DNA of 64,000 nucleotides from CAWHQZ01 sp963831645 (GCA_963831645.1 CAWHQZ010000006.1:124001-188000), one strand, 5' to 3'; counted from the first letter of the stretch, positions 44,495 through 53,799 are shown. Program-made: numbers and translations. The notes: a model not told the origin generated them from the sequence alone.

Positions 44495-44599
44495 CTTCCG
44501 TGCTGGTGGGTGCAATTGATCACTGATTTGAATCGACGCGAGCTAGCCGAGGCATAAATGATCCGACGTCTGACGAATGATGTAAGCCAATAGTATCCT

Positions 44600-44709
44600 T
44601 CATCGGGTATCGCGATCTTCGCGAAGGAGCGCCACGACATCGATGCTGTGAAGCTTTGGGCTTTGGCTGCGGACCTTGTCTGCAATTGAAAGTCGGCCAG
44701 CTATCGTGA
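44600..44709 (-). pseudogene. Antitoxin C-terminal remnant (second copy of the 47.1 kb antitoxin end)
   Basis: Reads ELTIAGRLSIADKVRSQSPK then LHSIDVVALLREDRDTR and stop. This mirrors the last ~38 residues of the antitoxin at 47097-47648 (LTIADRLAIADKIRSESPKL). Upstream the frame breaks and no complete antitoxin or PIN toxin is found. A decayed paralogous module on the other side of the IS cluster. Confidence 0.7.
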
Positions 44710-45000
44710 GTTCTTTTTCCTGCCCGCCACTTGGTCGATCGCTTGTTTGCATCGAACTGTATCCCCCGTTGCGGTCGATGGTTTGTCAATAGGGATCCCC
44801 GTACTGGAAGCACTTCGAACTGACCAAGGTAGGAAAGTTGTTAGTTATAGTTTTAAGTTAGGACCGCTCGGTTAAGAGCCGCTCCACATCGCAGCACGCA
44901 TTGGACCTGTCGTCGGATGGGGCTTTCCCGGAACTCGCTATGCGGCCAATGCATCGTGCACAAGCAATGCATGTATAATGAGAAATCAGCGGCGTCTTGG
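44710..45000. other. Intergenic region, nothing recognised
   Basis: About 290 bases between the antitoxin remnant and the IS66 remnant, with lower GC than the genes around it. No convincing coding frame, RNA or repeat seen. Confidence 0.4.
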
Positions 45001-45231
45001 CCCGGCTGAGGGCGGATCACCAGGCGCTCAAGGACGAGCTTGCACGGCTGAAGCATCTGCCGCCCAGAAATCCCGCTCAACACCAATGCTTCCGAAAACG
45101 ACATCCGCGCCTTCGTCACAAAGAGAAAATTCTCCGGCGGAACCGTCAGCGACAACGGCCGCGACGCTCGCGATGTGATGCTCGGCCTCGCCAAAACCTG
45201 CATGAAGAACGACATCTCGTTCTACCACTGA
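45001..45231 (+). pseudogene. IS66-family transposase remnant with internal deletion
   Basis: The N-terminal segment LRADHQALKDELARLKHLPP of an IS66 transposase is joined near 45070 to its C-terminal end: LNTNASENDIRAFVTKRKFS, GGTVSDNGRDARDV and GLAKTCMKNDISFYH, stop at 45231. The catalytic middle (several hundred codons) is missing. Confidence 0.8.
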
Positions 45232-45267
45232 CCTCTCGCCGAACCCTGCGCGCGTTTCGCGATCAGG

Positions 45268-45914
45268 CTATGCTGACATGGCGCCAAGCGACAGATGGCG
45301 TTGGATGTTGAACACATTGTAGACGGCGGCGTGGATTGAGAGAAAGCGCTGTGCCGATCCGGGTGACTTGAAGCGCCTCATTGGTCGTTCGCGTTGTCGC
45401 AATGGCTGATGGGAATTCTCTGCCCGGTTATTCTTCCAGCGACCTGTATCGTGCCGCCGCGTAACACCAAGTTCGCGCAGCGCAGAGCTGTAGGATCCGA
45501 GCTTGTCGGTCACGACGACGGCTGGAGGAACGCCCTGCTTCTTCAGGCGTTTTCACATCAGCTTGAGCGCGCCGCCTTGCGGTCTCTCCGTGGTTGAACG
45601 AGGATATCCAGGATCTCGCCTTCGCTGTCCACGGCACGCCAGACGTACAACTGTCTGCCGTTGATGGACACAAACACTTCGTCGAGATGCCACCGCCCGT
45701 CCGGCCGAGGCCGTCCTCTTCTCAGCTTGTGCGCAATGATCCCGCCGAACTTCAAAGCCCAGCGGCGAACCGTCTCGTAGGACACATCGATGCCACGCTC
45801 GGCGAACATATCCTCGACGTCGCGGTAGCTCAGAGCGAAGCGGAAATAGAGCCAGACGGCCTGCTGAATGACGATGCTCGGAAAGCGGTGGCGTCGGTAT
45901 GAAAGCTTGTCCAT
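45268..45914 (-). CDS. IS6-family transposase, one frameshift
   Basis: About 215 codons. Starts MDKLSYRRHRFPSIVIQQAV and DDE residues lie in GRWHLDEVFVSINGRQLYVW, AVDSEGEILD and NNRAENSHQPLRQRERPM. A frame change near 45550 falls between the second and third catalytic blocks. IS ends were not resolved by eye. Confidence 0.85.
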
Positions 45915-46060
45915 AAGCAAGGCTATACGGCCCGTCCGTACCAAGCCAGTGTGTCACCGTGACAGTGCCAATCGCGGGGCATGGCCATCGCCTTGAGCGC
46001 GACGGCCGGCCGAAATCTCGTAGAGATCATTTTTTGCTCCGCAACCTAAGGGGGACCGTC

Positions 46061-46684
46061 ATGGTGACTTTTGCCGCACTCGATGTCTCGCAGGAATTCA
46101 CCTCGGTATGTGTGGTTGACGAGGCTGGCCGCGTCGTGGCCGAGAAGAAGATCGTAACCTGTCCGGACACGATCGGAGCGTGGTTAAACAAGCATGCTCC
46201 AGATCTTGATCGAATTGGGATGGAGACAGGCCCTTTGGCTGTGTGGCTGTGGAACGACCTGCGCGAGAAGGGTCTGCCGATTGTCTGCATGGATGCTCGC
46301 CATGCCAGTGCTGCATTGAAGGTTCGCGCTAACAAGACCGATCGCAACGACGCTGTAGGACTGGCACAGATCGTTCGGACTGGCTGGTTCAAGCAGGTGA
46401 CGATAAAGTCGCGCATTAGCTATGAACTTCGATCGCTTCTGGCCGCACGAGAGGTTCTGGTTCGGTCACGGGTGAAGATCGAGAATGAAATCCGCGGCCT
46501 GCTCCGTACCTTTGGCGTGTTATTCGGCAAGGCTGCCGGAGGCTTCGCCCGGCGGGCCAACCAGATTCTCATGGGCGAACTTGATGCGTCGCCAATGATG
46601 CGGGAGGTCATTGGGCGCCGCTCCATCTCGGGCGCCAAGTCGTCCCATTGGCTTCACAGATCACCAGAAATCTCCAATCGTTAG
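46061..46684 (+). pseudogene. IS110-family transposase, 3'-truncated
   Basis: DEDD-type transposase. N-terminal catalytic domain intact: MVTFAALDVSQEFTSVCVVD, METGPLAVWLWNDL and VRANKTDRNDAVGLAQIVRT. The match ends at about 46615 and the C-terminal Transposase_20 domain with the serine motif is missing, replaced by unrelated codons up to 46684. Inactive. The tail overlaps the stop of the PIN toxin. Confidence 0.82.
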
Positions 46685-47100
46685 TCGCCAGCGCCAATGA
46701 ACTTGTGACGCACCGGTCGGTCGAGTTTCTCGAGTCGTCGTAGCAATTTCCGGTCGGCAGTTAGGAATGTCACCTGCCGCTCTTCGGCGAGAGCAACATA
46801 AAAGCAGTCATAACCTGGATGGTCGAGAGCGATGGCATAGTCGAGCGCTGCTCGCGCCAGCTTGCGGCCATCGGCGATTTCAGAAAACAGCATCGGGATA
46901 TCGAGGATAGTTTTGTAGGCAAAATCCCTGCTGATTTGTTTGACGCGGACCAGTTTCCACAGGGAATTGGTCGTTTCGTGAATGATGAGGTCAGGTGCAA
47001 GGATCGATTGTGCGTTTGCAAGAATTGTTCGCGCCTTCGCCGAGTAGCCCAGATCGATGAACAGGCCGACCGCAATGTTTGCGTCAATGACATAGTTCAT
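46681..47100 (-). CDS. PIN-domain toxin (VapC type)
   Basis: 139 residues. PIN acidic residues in MNYVIDANIAVGLF, IIHETTNSLWKL, DHPGYDCFYVALAEE and FLTADRK. VapC toxins are RNases cutting tRNA or rRNA when freed from antitoxin. The start overlaps the antitoxin stop (ATGA), the classical toxin-antitoxin order. Intact. Confidence 0.9.
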   Translation of the reverse strand: MNYVIDANIAVGLFIDLGYSAKARTILANAQSILAPDLIIHETTNSLWKLVRVKQISRDFAYKTILDIPMLFSEIADGRKLARAALDYAIALDHPGYDCFYVALAEERQVTFLTADRKLLRRLEKLDRPVRHKFIGAGD

Positions 47101-47648
47101 CGCGTGTCCCGATCTTCGCGAATGAGCGCTACCACATCAATGTCGTGTAGCTTTGGGCTCTCGCTGCGGATCTTGTCAGCGATCGCGAGCCGGTCGGCGA
47201 TCGTGAGGTGTGCTCCTTGTTCGATGATCTTCTTCGCAATCTTTTCGACCGTTTCTTCCGTTAACCGTGCCTTCGCAGCCAGTATTTGCATCGTAGCTTC
47301 GTCGATATTGCGGATGGTTAATGTGTAATTTTGGCTGCCGGGATCGGTGGCGTTGGGATTAGAATTCTCGCCCCTGGGGGAGATGGCCGCCTGCATGGTG
47401 GGTTTTTTGGCGCGTTTGAAAACCAGTCTTTTTTTCTCCATGTCGACATCGCTGCTGATCCATCCGGCATCCAGCCAAGCCTTGGTCATGACCGAGTTGT
47501 TCGGGTTGTTGGACCACCAGGCTCGATGCTTGAAAGCCGAAGGAGGCAATCGGTCCTGAATGACCGTTTCCAGTTCGGCGAAGGTCATCGGGTATTGGCT
47601 CTGCTGAACTTTGCTCAGATGCTCGGTCAGGGCTGCATATTTTAACAT
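47097..47648 (-). CDS. Fused antitoxin: DUF7662-like domain plus FitA-type RHH
   Basis: 183 residues. The N-terminal ~80 (KYAALTEHLSKVQQSQYPMT, FAELETVIQDRLPPSAFKHR, AWWSNNPNN) match the DUF7662 type of domain from memory of that family. A linker of ~25 residues follows, then a ribbon-helix-helix (YTLTIRNIDEATMQILAAKA, RLTEETVEKIAKKIIEQ) and the rhizobial FitA-like tail ending LIREDRDTR, which likely wraps the toxin. It neutralises the PIN toxin. An 11-base palindrome CCTTTAAAAGG (47687-47697) upstream could be its operator. The fusion is unusual. Confidence 0.82.
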   Translation of the reverse strand: MLKYAALTEHLSKVQQSQYPMTFAELETVIQDRLPPSAFKHRAWWSNNPNNSVMTKAWLDAGWISSDVDMEKKRLVFKRAKKPTMQAAISPRGENSNPNATDPGSQNYTLTIRNIDEATMQILAAKARLTEETVEKIAKKIIEQGAHLTIADRLAIADKIRSESPKLHDIDVVALIREDRDTR

Positions 47649-47686
47649 GGCATATTTCTTTTCTTATGTAGTAGCAGCAGTGTTAT

Positions 47687-47697
47687 CCTTTAAAAGG
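47687..47697. promoter_or_regulatory. Candidate toxin-antitoxin operator
   Basis: CCTTTAAAAGG, an odd palindrome 39 bases upstream of the antitoxin ATG, in the 136-base gap shared with imuA. RHH antitoxins usually bind such palindromes to repress themselves. Confidence 0.35.
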
Positions 47698-47731
47698 TAC
47701 AAATAGTTACTGTCAACACAAACCAGAACCG

Positions 47732-47772
47732 TTGACTTAATTAATCTTCCTGAACTAGAACAAAACAAGAAC
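47732..47772 (+). promoter_or_regulatory. SOS promoter with LexA box upstream of imuA
   Basis: The alphaproteobacterial LexA site is a direct repeat GTTC-N7-GTTC. Its complement GAAC-AAAACAA-GAAC lies at 47758-47772, 12 bases before the imuA ATG. A likely -35 TTGACT (47732-47737) and a weak -10 TAGAAC (47756-47761) overlap the box, so LexA would block RNA polymerase. Confidence 0.8.
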
Positions 47773-47784
47773 ACAAGGATCGAC

Positions 47785-48762
47785 ATGCCCAGACCTGCCC
47801 AAATCAATGCAACACCAGGGAGTGGCTCGGAGCCTCCGGCTCTGCTGGCTGCTTTGCGCGCCCGCATTTCTGGAATCGAGCGGCTGACGGCCGTTGCCGA
47901 CTTTGCCTGGACCCTGGGTGTACCGACGATCGATGCCCGTTTGCCGCCGTTTGGTCTTGCTTCTGACGCCGTCCATGAGATTGCCGCCGGCGCCTATGCC
48001 GATACCCCCGCTGCCATGGGTTTTGCCGCCGGTCTTGCACTGCGCCGTTTGTTGATGGCGGAGAGCGCCTTGCGTCCGCTGCTCTGGGTCAGGCTCGGCC
48101 ATTCCAATGGCGAATGGGGCAGACTTTATGGTCACGGCCTCGCCTGTCTCGGCGTGCCGCGCGACCGGTTGCTCACAGTGAGCCTGCGCAAACCGCAAGA
48201 CCTCCTGTGGACCGTCGAGGAAGCTCTCAAGTCCGGCTCCCTTGCCCTCGTCATCGCCGACACCGACCGGCATGCCATCGATCTCACCGTCACCCGCCGT
48301 CTGAGCCTGGCCGCCAAAGCCGGATCGACCCCGGCCCTGCTCATTTTCCCCCATGGCCTGAGCGGCGGCACGGCCGCCCTTACCCGCTGGTGTGTGAAGG
48401 CGAGATCTTCCTCTCCTCCCTTCTTCGATGCCGACGCGCCCGGGCCGCCGTCGTGGGTTTTAGCCCTTGAACGCTGCCGGGCAGGCAGGTCCGGCGTCTG
48501 GTTGGTGGAATGGCATCATGCGACGCATCGTTTCTCTTTGGTTGCCCCAATTTCCGGTGGAGCGGCTCACTCGCGCCTGCCAGCGCCCGGACCACAGCCG
48601 GTCGATCACGAAAACCCTGCCTTTCGCGCTGGTGGCCGCGGGGCCCAAGGGTCTGAGGCTCACCGCCTGCGATGGGCTGGCGCTACGTCTGGGTCTCAGG
48701 CCCGGCCTGCGGCTCGCCGATGCGCGAGCCCGGGCGCCGCATCTCGATTCGACTCTCCATGA
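47785..48762 (+). CDS. imuA: SOS mutasome protein ImuA
   Basis: RecA-like accessory protein of translesion synthesis. It reads FAWTLGVPTIDARLPPFGLA, AVHEIAAGAYADTPAAMGFA and LLWVRLGHSNGEWGRLYGHG, typical of alphaproteobacterial ImuA. Family-like sequence ends around 48540 (SGVWLVEWHHATHRFSLVAP). The open frame continues 245 bases into imuB, longer than expected, so the true 3' end is uncertain (chance open frame or a missed indel). LexA-controlled. Confidence 0.88.
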   Translation: MPRPAQINATPGSGSEPPALLAALRARISGIERLTAVADFAWTLGVPTIDARLPPFGLASDAVHEIAAGAYADTPAAMGFAAGLALRRLLMAESALRPLLWVRLGHSNGEWGRLYGHGLACLGVPRDRLLTVSLRKPQDLLWTVEEALKSGSLALVIADTDRHAIDLTVTRRLSLAAKAGSTPALLIFPHGLSGGTAALTRWCVKARSSSPPFFDADAPGPPSWVLALERCRAGRSGVWLVEWHHATHRFSLVAPISGGAAHSRLPAPGPQPVDHENPAFRAGGRGAQGSEAHRLRWAGATSGSQARPAARRCASPGAASRFDSP

Positions 48763-50068
48763 ACCAGAGAAGGATGCTGCCGCCCTCCTGGAGCTGGCGT
48801 CATGGTCGGAACGCTGGAGTCCGTGGGTCGCGCCATCGCCTCCCGATGGGCTGTTTCTCGATGTAAGCGGCATTGCCCATCTTTTCGGCGGCGAGCCCCG
48901 CCTGATTGCCGACATGCAGGGACGCTTTCTCTCGCTGAGGCTTACCGCGCGCTTCGGCATCGCCGGCACCATCGGCGCTGCCTGGGCTCTGGCCCGCTAT
49001 GCATCCAATCCCGTTTCCTTCGCGAGTTCCGCCGGCTGGCAGGAAGCGCTTGCAAGCCTCCCGGTCGAAGCCCTGAGACTCGAGGCGGAAACAGTCACGC
49101 TGCTTCGCCGTCTCGGCCTCAAGACCATCGGTCATCTCTGCTCCATTCCGCGCCGCGAACTGGCCCGCCGCTTCCGCGGGGCAGACAAGGCCCAACAGGT
49201 TCTTCTCCGGCTCGATCAGGCGGCCGGCATCATCGATGAACCGCTGTCGCCCCTGCGCGATCCGCCGCAATTCTGCGCCAGCCAGAACCTCGAGGAACCC
49301 CTGTCATCGGCGGGGGGCATTTGCGCCATGCTCGACGATCTCGCAGCAGAGCTGTGCCGCAGGCTCGAGCGGGCAAGTGCAGGCGCCACGCGTCTCACCC
49401 TTGTTCTGTTCCGCAGTGACGGCTCGCGCGCCCTTGTGACGGCCGGCCTTTCACGGCCCTCGCGCAATCCTGTTCACCTGGCCAGGCTGCTCAAGCCCAA
49501 GCTCGACGGTCTCGATGCGGGCTTCGGCATCGATGCCATGCGCCTTGCGGCCGAGGAAACGGGCGCAGTCGAACTCGACCGCCCTTGCCTCCTGTCGGGA
49601 GCCCATCACCCCGGGCACGGCTTTGCCGAACTTTCCGACCGGATCGCCAACCGTCACGAGGAAGCGCGCATCGCCCGGTTCTTCAGCCTCGAACGCCATT
49701 GGCCGGAATATGCCGAGCGGCTGATCCCGCCCGCCTCGCTTTCTCCTCGGCAAAAAAAGGACGGCCCGGGCAGGATGCGGCCGCTGACCCTTTTCGACCG
49801 TCCCGAGGAAATCCGCGTCATGGCCGAAGTGCCCGATGGTCCTCCGGTGCGTTTTGTGTGGCGTCGAGTGCGCCATCGCGTCAGGCGTTGCGAAGGCCCC
49901 GAGCGCATCGCCCCGGAATGGTGGCGCGCCGGCGAAAAGATGCAGCTGGCGCGCGACTATTATGCCGTCGAGGACGAGGCCGGCCGCCGGTTCTGGCTCT
50001 TCCGTGAAGGCATTTATGAAAACGCAGCCCCGGCGCCGCGCTGGTTCCTGCATGGCCTGTTGCCGTGA
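48518..50068 (+). CDS. imuB: Y-family polymerase-like protein ImuB
   Basis: 516 residues from ATG 48518 (MRRIVSLWLPQFPVERLTRA). DinB-like fold, with the position of the first catalytic acids occupied by LPQFP, as in known ImuB proteins that lack polymerase activity. FLDVSGIAHLFGGEPRLIAD and LRRLGLKTIGHLCSIPRREL (HhH) follow. It is the hub that binds ImuA, DnaE2 and the beta clamp. Ends 7 bases before dnaE2. Confidence 0.92.
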   Translation: MRRIVSLWLPQFPVERLTRACQRPDHSRSITKTLPFALVAAGPKGLRLTACDGLALRLGLRPGLRLADARARAPHLDSTLHEPEKDAAALLELASWSERWSPWVAPSPPDGLFLDVSGIAHLFGGEPRLIADMQGRFLSLRLTARFGIAGTIGAAWALARYASNPVSFASSAGWQEALASLPVEALRLEAETVTLLRRLGLKTIGHLCSIPRRELARRFRGADKAQQVLLRLDQAAGIIDEPLSPLRDPPQFCASQNLEEPLSSAGGICAMLDDLAAELCRRLERASAGATRLTLVLFRSDGSRALVTAGLSRPSRNPVHLARLLKPKLDGLDAGFGIDAMRLAAEETGAVELDRPCLLSGAHHPGHGFAELSDRIANRHEEARIARFFSLERHWPEYAERLIPPASLSPRQKKDGPGRMRPLTLFDRPEEIRVMAEVPDGPPVRFVWRRVRHRVRRCEGPERIAPEWWRAGEKMQLARDYYAVEDEAGRRFWLFREGIYENAAPAPRWFLHGLLP

Positions 50069-50075
50069 GGATTTC

Positions 50076-53000
50076 ATGCTCCGTTATGCCGAATTGCAGG
50101 TGACCACCAACTTCTCTTTCCTGCGTGGCGGTTCCCATGCCGAAGAGCTGATCACCTGGGCGCAACATCTGGGCCTTGCGGCCGTCGCCATCACCGATCG
50201 CAACACTCTTACCGGCGTCGTGCGCGCTCATGCGGTGGGCAAGGATTTGGGATTTCAGGTAATCGTCGGCGCCCGGCTCGATCTGGCGGAAGCCGGCGTA
50301 TCGCTGCTCGCCTATCCGCGCAATCGATCCGCCTACGGACGTTTATGCCGGCTCCTGACGCTCGGCCAGCGCCGCGCCGGAAAAGGCCGCTGCCATCTTG
50401 TCCTTGCCGATGTCGCCGACCACCAGGACGGCATGATCTTCGCCGCCGTGCCGCCGGAAGGAGTGCCCGGCCGTCGCTTCGAGAATGCGCTCGAGGCAAT
50501 GCGCGCCTCTATCACGCAACCGCTTTATCTTGCCGCCGCCATGCTCCGCCGAGGCTCCGATCGGGCCAGGCTGAACGCCCTTGCCGCTCTCGCCGGCAGC
50601 CATCGCACTCCGCTCATCGCCACCAACGATGTGCTCTACCACCATGCCGACCGCCGGCCCCTTCAGGACGTGCTCACCTGCATCCGCAAAAAATGCACCA
50701 TCCATGAAGCAGGCTATCGTCTCGATGCCAACGCGGAACGCCATCTCAAGTCGCCGCGCGAAATGGCCCGGCTGTTCAAAGGCCACGAGGAAGCGGTCGC
50801 CCGCACCCTCGAAATTGCCGACCAGTGCACCTTCTCGCTCGACGAGTTGCGTTACGAATATCCTGACGAGCCGGTTCCGGCAGGCGCCACCCCCCAAAAG
50901 CATCTGGAGTATCTGGCCTGGGAGGGTGCGCGCGACCGGTACCCGCAAGGAGTGCCCGACAGGATCAAGGCAGGCATCGTCAAGGAACTCGCCTTGATCG
51001 AGAAGCTCCGCATCGCGCCCTATTTTCTTACCGTTCATGACATCGTGGCTTTCGCCCGTAGCCGGGAGAAGCCGATTCTCTGCCAGGGCCGCGGCTCGGC
51101 GGCCAATTCCACCGTGTGCTATTGCCTCGGCATCACCAATGTGGACCCCAATGCCATCGAACTGCTGTTCGAGCGTTTTGTTTCGGAGGAACGCCGGGAG
51201 CCGCCGGATATCGACGTCGATTTCGAGCACGAGCGCCGCGAAGAGGTGATCCAGTACATCTACGCCCGCTATGGCCGCGACCGGGCAGGCCTTGCCGCCA
51301 CCGTCATCACCTATCGCGGCCGAAGTTCCCTGCGCGAGGTGGGAAAGGTCATGGGCCTTTCCGAGGACGTCACAGCCTCGCTGGCCGGCCTGGTTTGGGG
51401 ATACGGGCGCGAAGGAACCACAGCCAGGCAGTTCCGGGACAAGGGCCTCGATCCCGAAGACCAGCTTCTTCGCGAGGTGGTTGCCCTGGCTCGCGAGCTG
51501 GAAGGGTTTCCCCGTCATCTTTCCCAGCATGTGGGCGGCTTCGTGCTCACCCGGGGACCGTTGAGCGAAACGGTCCCGATCGGCAACGCCGCGATGGAAG
51601 ACCGCACGGTGATCGAATGGGACAAGGACGATATCGACGCCCTCGGCATCATGAAGGTCGACGTCCTGGGTCTCGGCATGCTCACCTGCATCCGCAAGTG
51701 CTTCGAGCTCATGCAGGCGTGGTATGGGCTCAGCTACTCCCTCGCCACTGTGCCGCGCGAGGATCCGGCCGTTTACGACATGTTGTGCGCCGCCGACTCG
51801 ATCGGCGTGTTCCAGGTCGAAAGCCGGGCTCAGATGAACATGCTGCCGCGGCTCAAACCGCGCTGCTTCTACGATCTCGTAATCGAAGTGGCGATCGTGC
51901 GCCCCGGCCCCATTCAGGGCGACATGGTGCATCCCTACCTGCGCCGGCGCGACGGCCTGGAGGATGAAAGCTATCCAGCCCCGCATTCCGATTTCGGTCC
52001 GCCGGACGAGCTGCGCCAGGTGCTTGGCCGGACCAAAGGCGTGCCGCTGTTTCAGGAGCAGGCGATGCGCCTGGCCATGGTCGCCGCCCGGTTCAGTCCA
52101 AGCGAACTCAACGAATTGCGCCGGGCCATGGCCACCTTCCGCCGCCGCGGTACTATCGGCGATCTCGAGCAAAAGATGGTGAGCCGCATGGTGGCGCGCG
52201 GCTATCGGCCCGATTTCGCACACCGCTGTTTCAGCCAGATCAGGGGTTTCGGCGAATACGGCTTTCCCGAAAGCCATGCCGCTAGCTTCGCTCATCTGGT
52301 CTATGTGTCGTCCTGGCTCAAATGCCATTATCCGGCGGTCTTCGCCGCCTCCCTCCTCAATTCGCAGCCGATGGGCTTCTATGCCCCCGCCCAGATCGTG
52401 CGCGATGCACGCGAGCACGGTGTCGAAGTCCGCCATCCCGACATCAACCGGAGCGGCTGGAATTCGGGGCTTGAAAGCGGCAGCGATTCACGATCCGAAG
52501 CGCCTGCCCTCCGCCTCGGGCTGCGTGAAGTGGTGGGCCTGAAAGAGGACGACGGCCGGGCGATCGAAAACGCCCGTGGAGAGAACTTTGCCACCATCGC
52601 CGCCCTCAGGCATCGGGCGCGGCTTTCCCACGCCGCCCTCGAAACGCTTGCCGCCGCCGATGCCTTTCGCTCCCTGGGGCTGGACCGGCGCGCCGCGCTC
52701 TGGCAGGTCAAGGGACTGGCCAGGACCAGGCCGCTGCCGCTCTTCGAAGCGCAAGGCGTCGATGATCAGGGTACGGAGCTTCCCGCAGCCTTGCCGGATA
52801 TGCCGCCGTCCGAGCACGTGGTGAATGACTACCAGACCATACGGATGTCGCTCAAAGGCCATCCCATGGGTTTCCTGCGCGAAAGATGCGCACGCGACGG
52901 GGTGGTGGACAATCTTCAGCTCAAAGCCGCGAAGGCAGGCGCTTTCGTGTCGGTCGCCGGCGTGGTGCTGGTGCGCCAGCGACCGGGCACCGCCAAGGGG

Positions 53001-53330
53001 GTCGTCTTCATCACCCTCGAGGACGAAGCAGGCGTGTGCAATGTCGTCGTGTGGCGGAAGGTGCTGGAGAAATACCGCCCCGTCGTGATGGGCGCCCGTC
53101 TGCTGCTGGTGCGCGGCCGCATCGAGCGTGCGGGCGAGATCATCCATGTCGTCGCCGGCCGGCTCGAGGACAAAACCGGCTGGCTCAGCCTGCTTTCTGA
53201 AGATCTCCGGCCCTTGGCCAGCCCCCTCGCCCCTGCCGATGAAGTCGTGCATCCGGGCTACGACCGCCAGCCCGCAGCGCGCCATCCCCGCCAGATGCGG
53301 GTAATCCCAAAGAGCCGCGATTTTCACTAA
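50076..53330 (+). CDS. dnaE2: Error-prone DNA polymerase DnaE2
   Basis: 1084 residues from ATG 50076 (MLRYAELQVTTNFSFLRGGS), which starts with the PHP domain. Polymerase acids in PPDIDVDFEHERREEVIQYI, then the palm/finger region VIEVAIVRPGPIQGDMVHPY, ESHAASFAHLVYVSSWLKC, and a C-terminal OB domain (GVVFITLEDEAGVCNVVVWR). Performs mutagenic lesion bypass with ImuA and ImuB. Intact. Confidence 0.95.
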   Translation: MLRYAELQVTTNFSFLRGGSHAEELITWAQHLGLAAVAITDRNTLTGVVRAHAVGKDLGFQVIVGARLDLAEAGVSLLAYPRNRSAYGRLCRLLTLGQRRAGKGRCHLVLADVADHQDGMIFAAVPPEGVPGRRFENALEAMRASITQPLYLAAAMLRRGSDRARLNALAALAGSHRTPLIATNDVLYHHADRRPLQDVLTCIRKKCTIHEAGYRLDANAERHLKSPREMARLFKGHEEAVARTLEIADQCTFSLDELRYEYPDEPVPAGATPQKHLEYLAWEGARDRYPQGVPDRIKAGIVKELALIEKLRIAPYFLTVHDIVAFARSREKPILCQGRGSAANSTVCYCLGITNVDPNAIELLFERFVSEERREPPDIDVDFEHERREEVIQYIYARYGRDRAGLAATVITYRGRSSLREVGKVMGLSEDVTASLAGLVWGYGREGTTARQFRDKGLDPEDQLLREVVALARELEGFPRHLSQHVGGFVLTRGPLSETVPIGNAAMEDRTVIEWDKDDIDALGIMKVDVLGLGMLTCIRKCFELMQAWYGLSYSLATVPREDPAVYDMLCAADSIGVFQVESRAQMNMLPRLKPRCFYDLVIEVAIVRPGPIQGDMVHPYLRRRDGLEDESYPAPHSDFGPPDELRQVLGRTKGVPLFQEQAMRLAMVAARFSPSELNELRRAMATFRRRGTIGDLEQKMVSRMVARGYRPDFAHRCFSQIRGFGEYGFPESHAASFAHLVYVSSWLKCHYPAVFAASLLNSQPMGFYAPAQIVRDAREHGVEVRHPDINRSGWNSGLESGSDSRSEAPALRLGLREVVGLKEDDGRAIENARGENFATIAALRHRARLSHAALETLAAADAFRSLGLDRRAALWQVKGLARTRPLPLFEAQGVDDQGTELPAALPDMPPSEHVVNDYQTIRMSLKGHPMGFLRERCARDGVVDNLQLKAAKAGAFVSVAGVVLVRQRPGTAKGVVFITLEDEAGVCNVVVWRKVLEKYRPVVMGARLLLVRGRIERAGEIIHVVAGRLEDKTGWLSLLSEDLRPLASPLAPADEVVHPGYDRQPAARHPRQMRVIPKSRDFH

Positions 53331-53364
53331 ACTGCCTTGGCTTCAGCCGATACTGGAGAAGCCT

Positions 53365-53766
53365 ATGCAAATCATCGATCACCAACTCCAACCACGTGAA
53401 GAGTGGCGGGCCGGAGTATTGACGCGCATGCGCATCTCGGCCGTCACCGGTGCTGCGCAGCTTTGCCTGTTCGAGCAATGGTGTGAGCCCGGCAGAGGTG
53501 CACCCACCCATCTGCATACCGTCGAAGAAATTCTGACGGTGTTGCATGGGCAGGCCGAATTCTGGATGGAAGATGAGCGAGCACGTCTGTCGGCCGACCA
53601 GTCCATAATTGTGCCCGCAGGGCGCAAGCATGGTTTCCGCAATAGCGGCCACCAAACGCTCCATGTCCAGGCGACACTGGCCGCGCCGATCTTTGAAGCC
53701 TCCTTCGATGATCAACTCGAGGTATCGCGGCGCTGGGCGATGCCAATCGATTCGCCGCTGCTCTGA
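53365..53766 (+). CDS. Cupin-domain protein
   Basis: 133 residues, single cupin barrel. Motif 1 around GAPTHLHTVEEILTVLHGQA and motif 2 PAGRKHGFRN supply likely metal-binding His/Glu. No specific reaction can be assigned. Begins 34 bases after dnaE2 and may be read through from it. Confidence 0.8.
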   Translation: MQIIDHQLQPREEWRAGVLTRMRISAVTGAAQLCLFEQWCEPGRGAPTHLHTVEEILTVLHGQAEFWMEDERARLSADQSIIVPAGRKHGFRNSGHQTLHVQATLAAPIFEASFDDQLEVSRRWAMPIDSPLL

Positions 53767-53799
53767 GGACTGAAAGGCGCTCCCTCCGCCCTCGCGTTA

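Noticed and set aside
50343..52436. 697-codon antisense open frame opposite dnaE2
   Set aside because: No family resemblance, no plausible start context, and the sense strand encodes an intact DnaE2.
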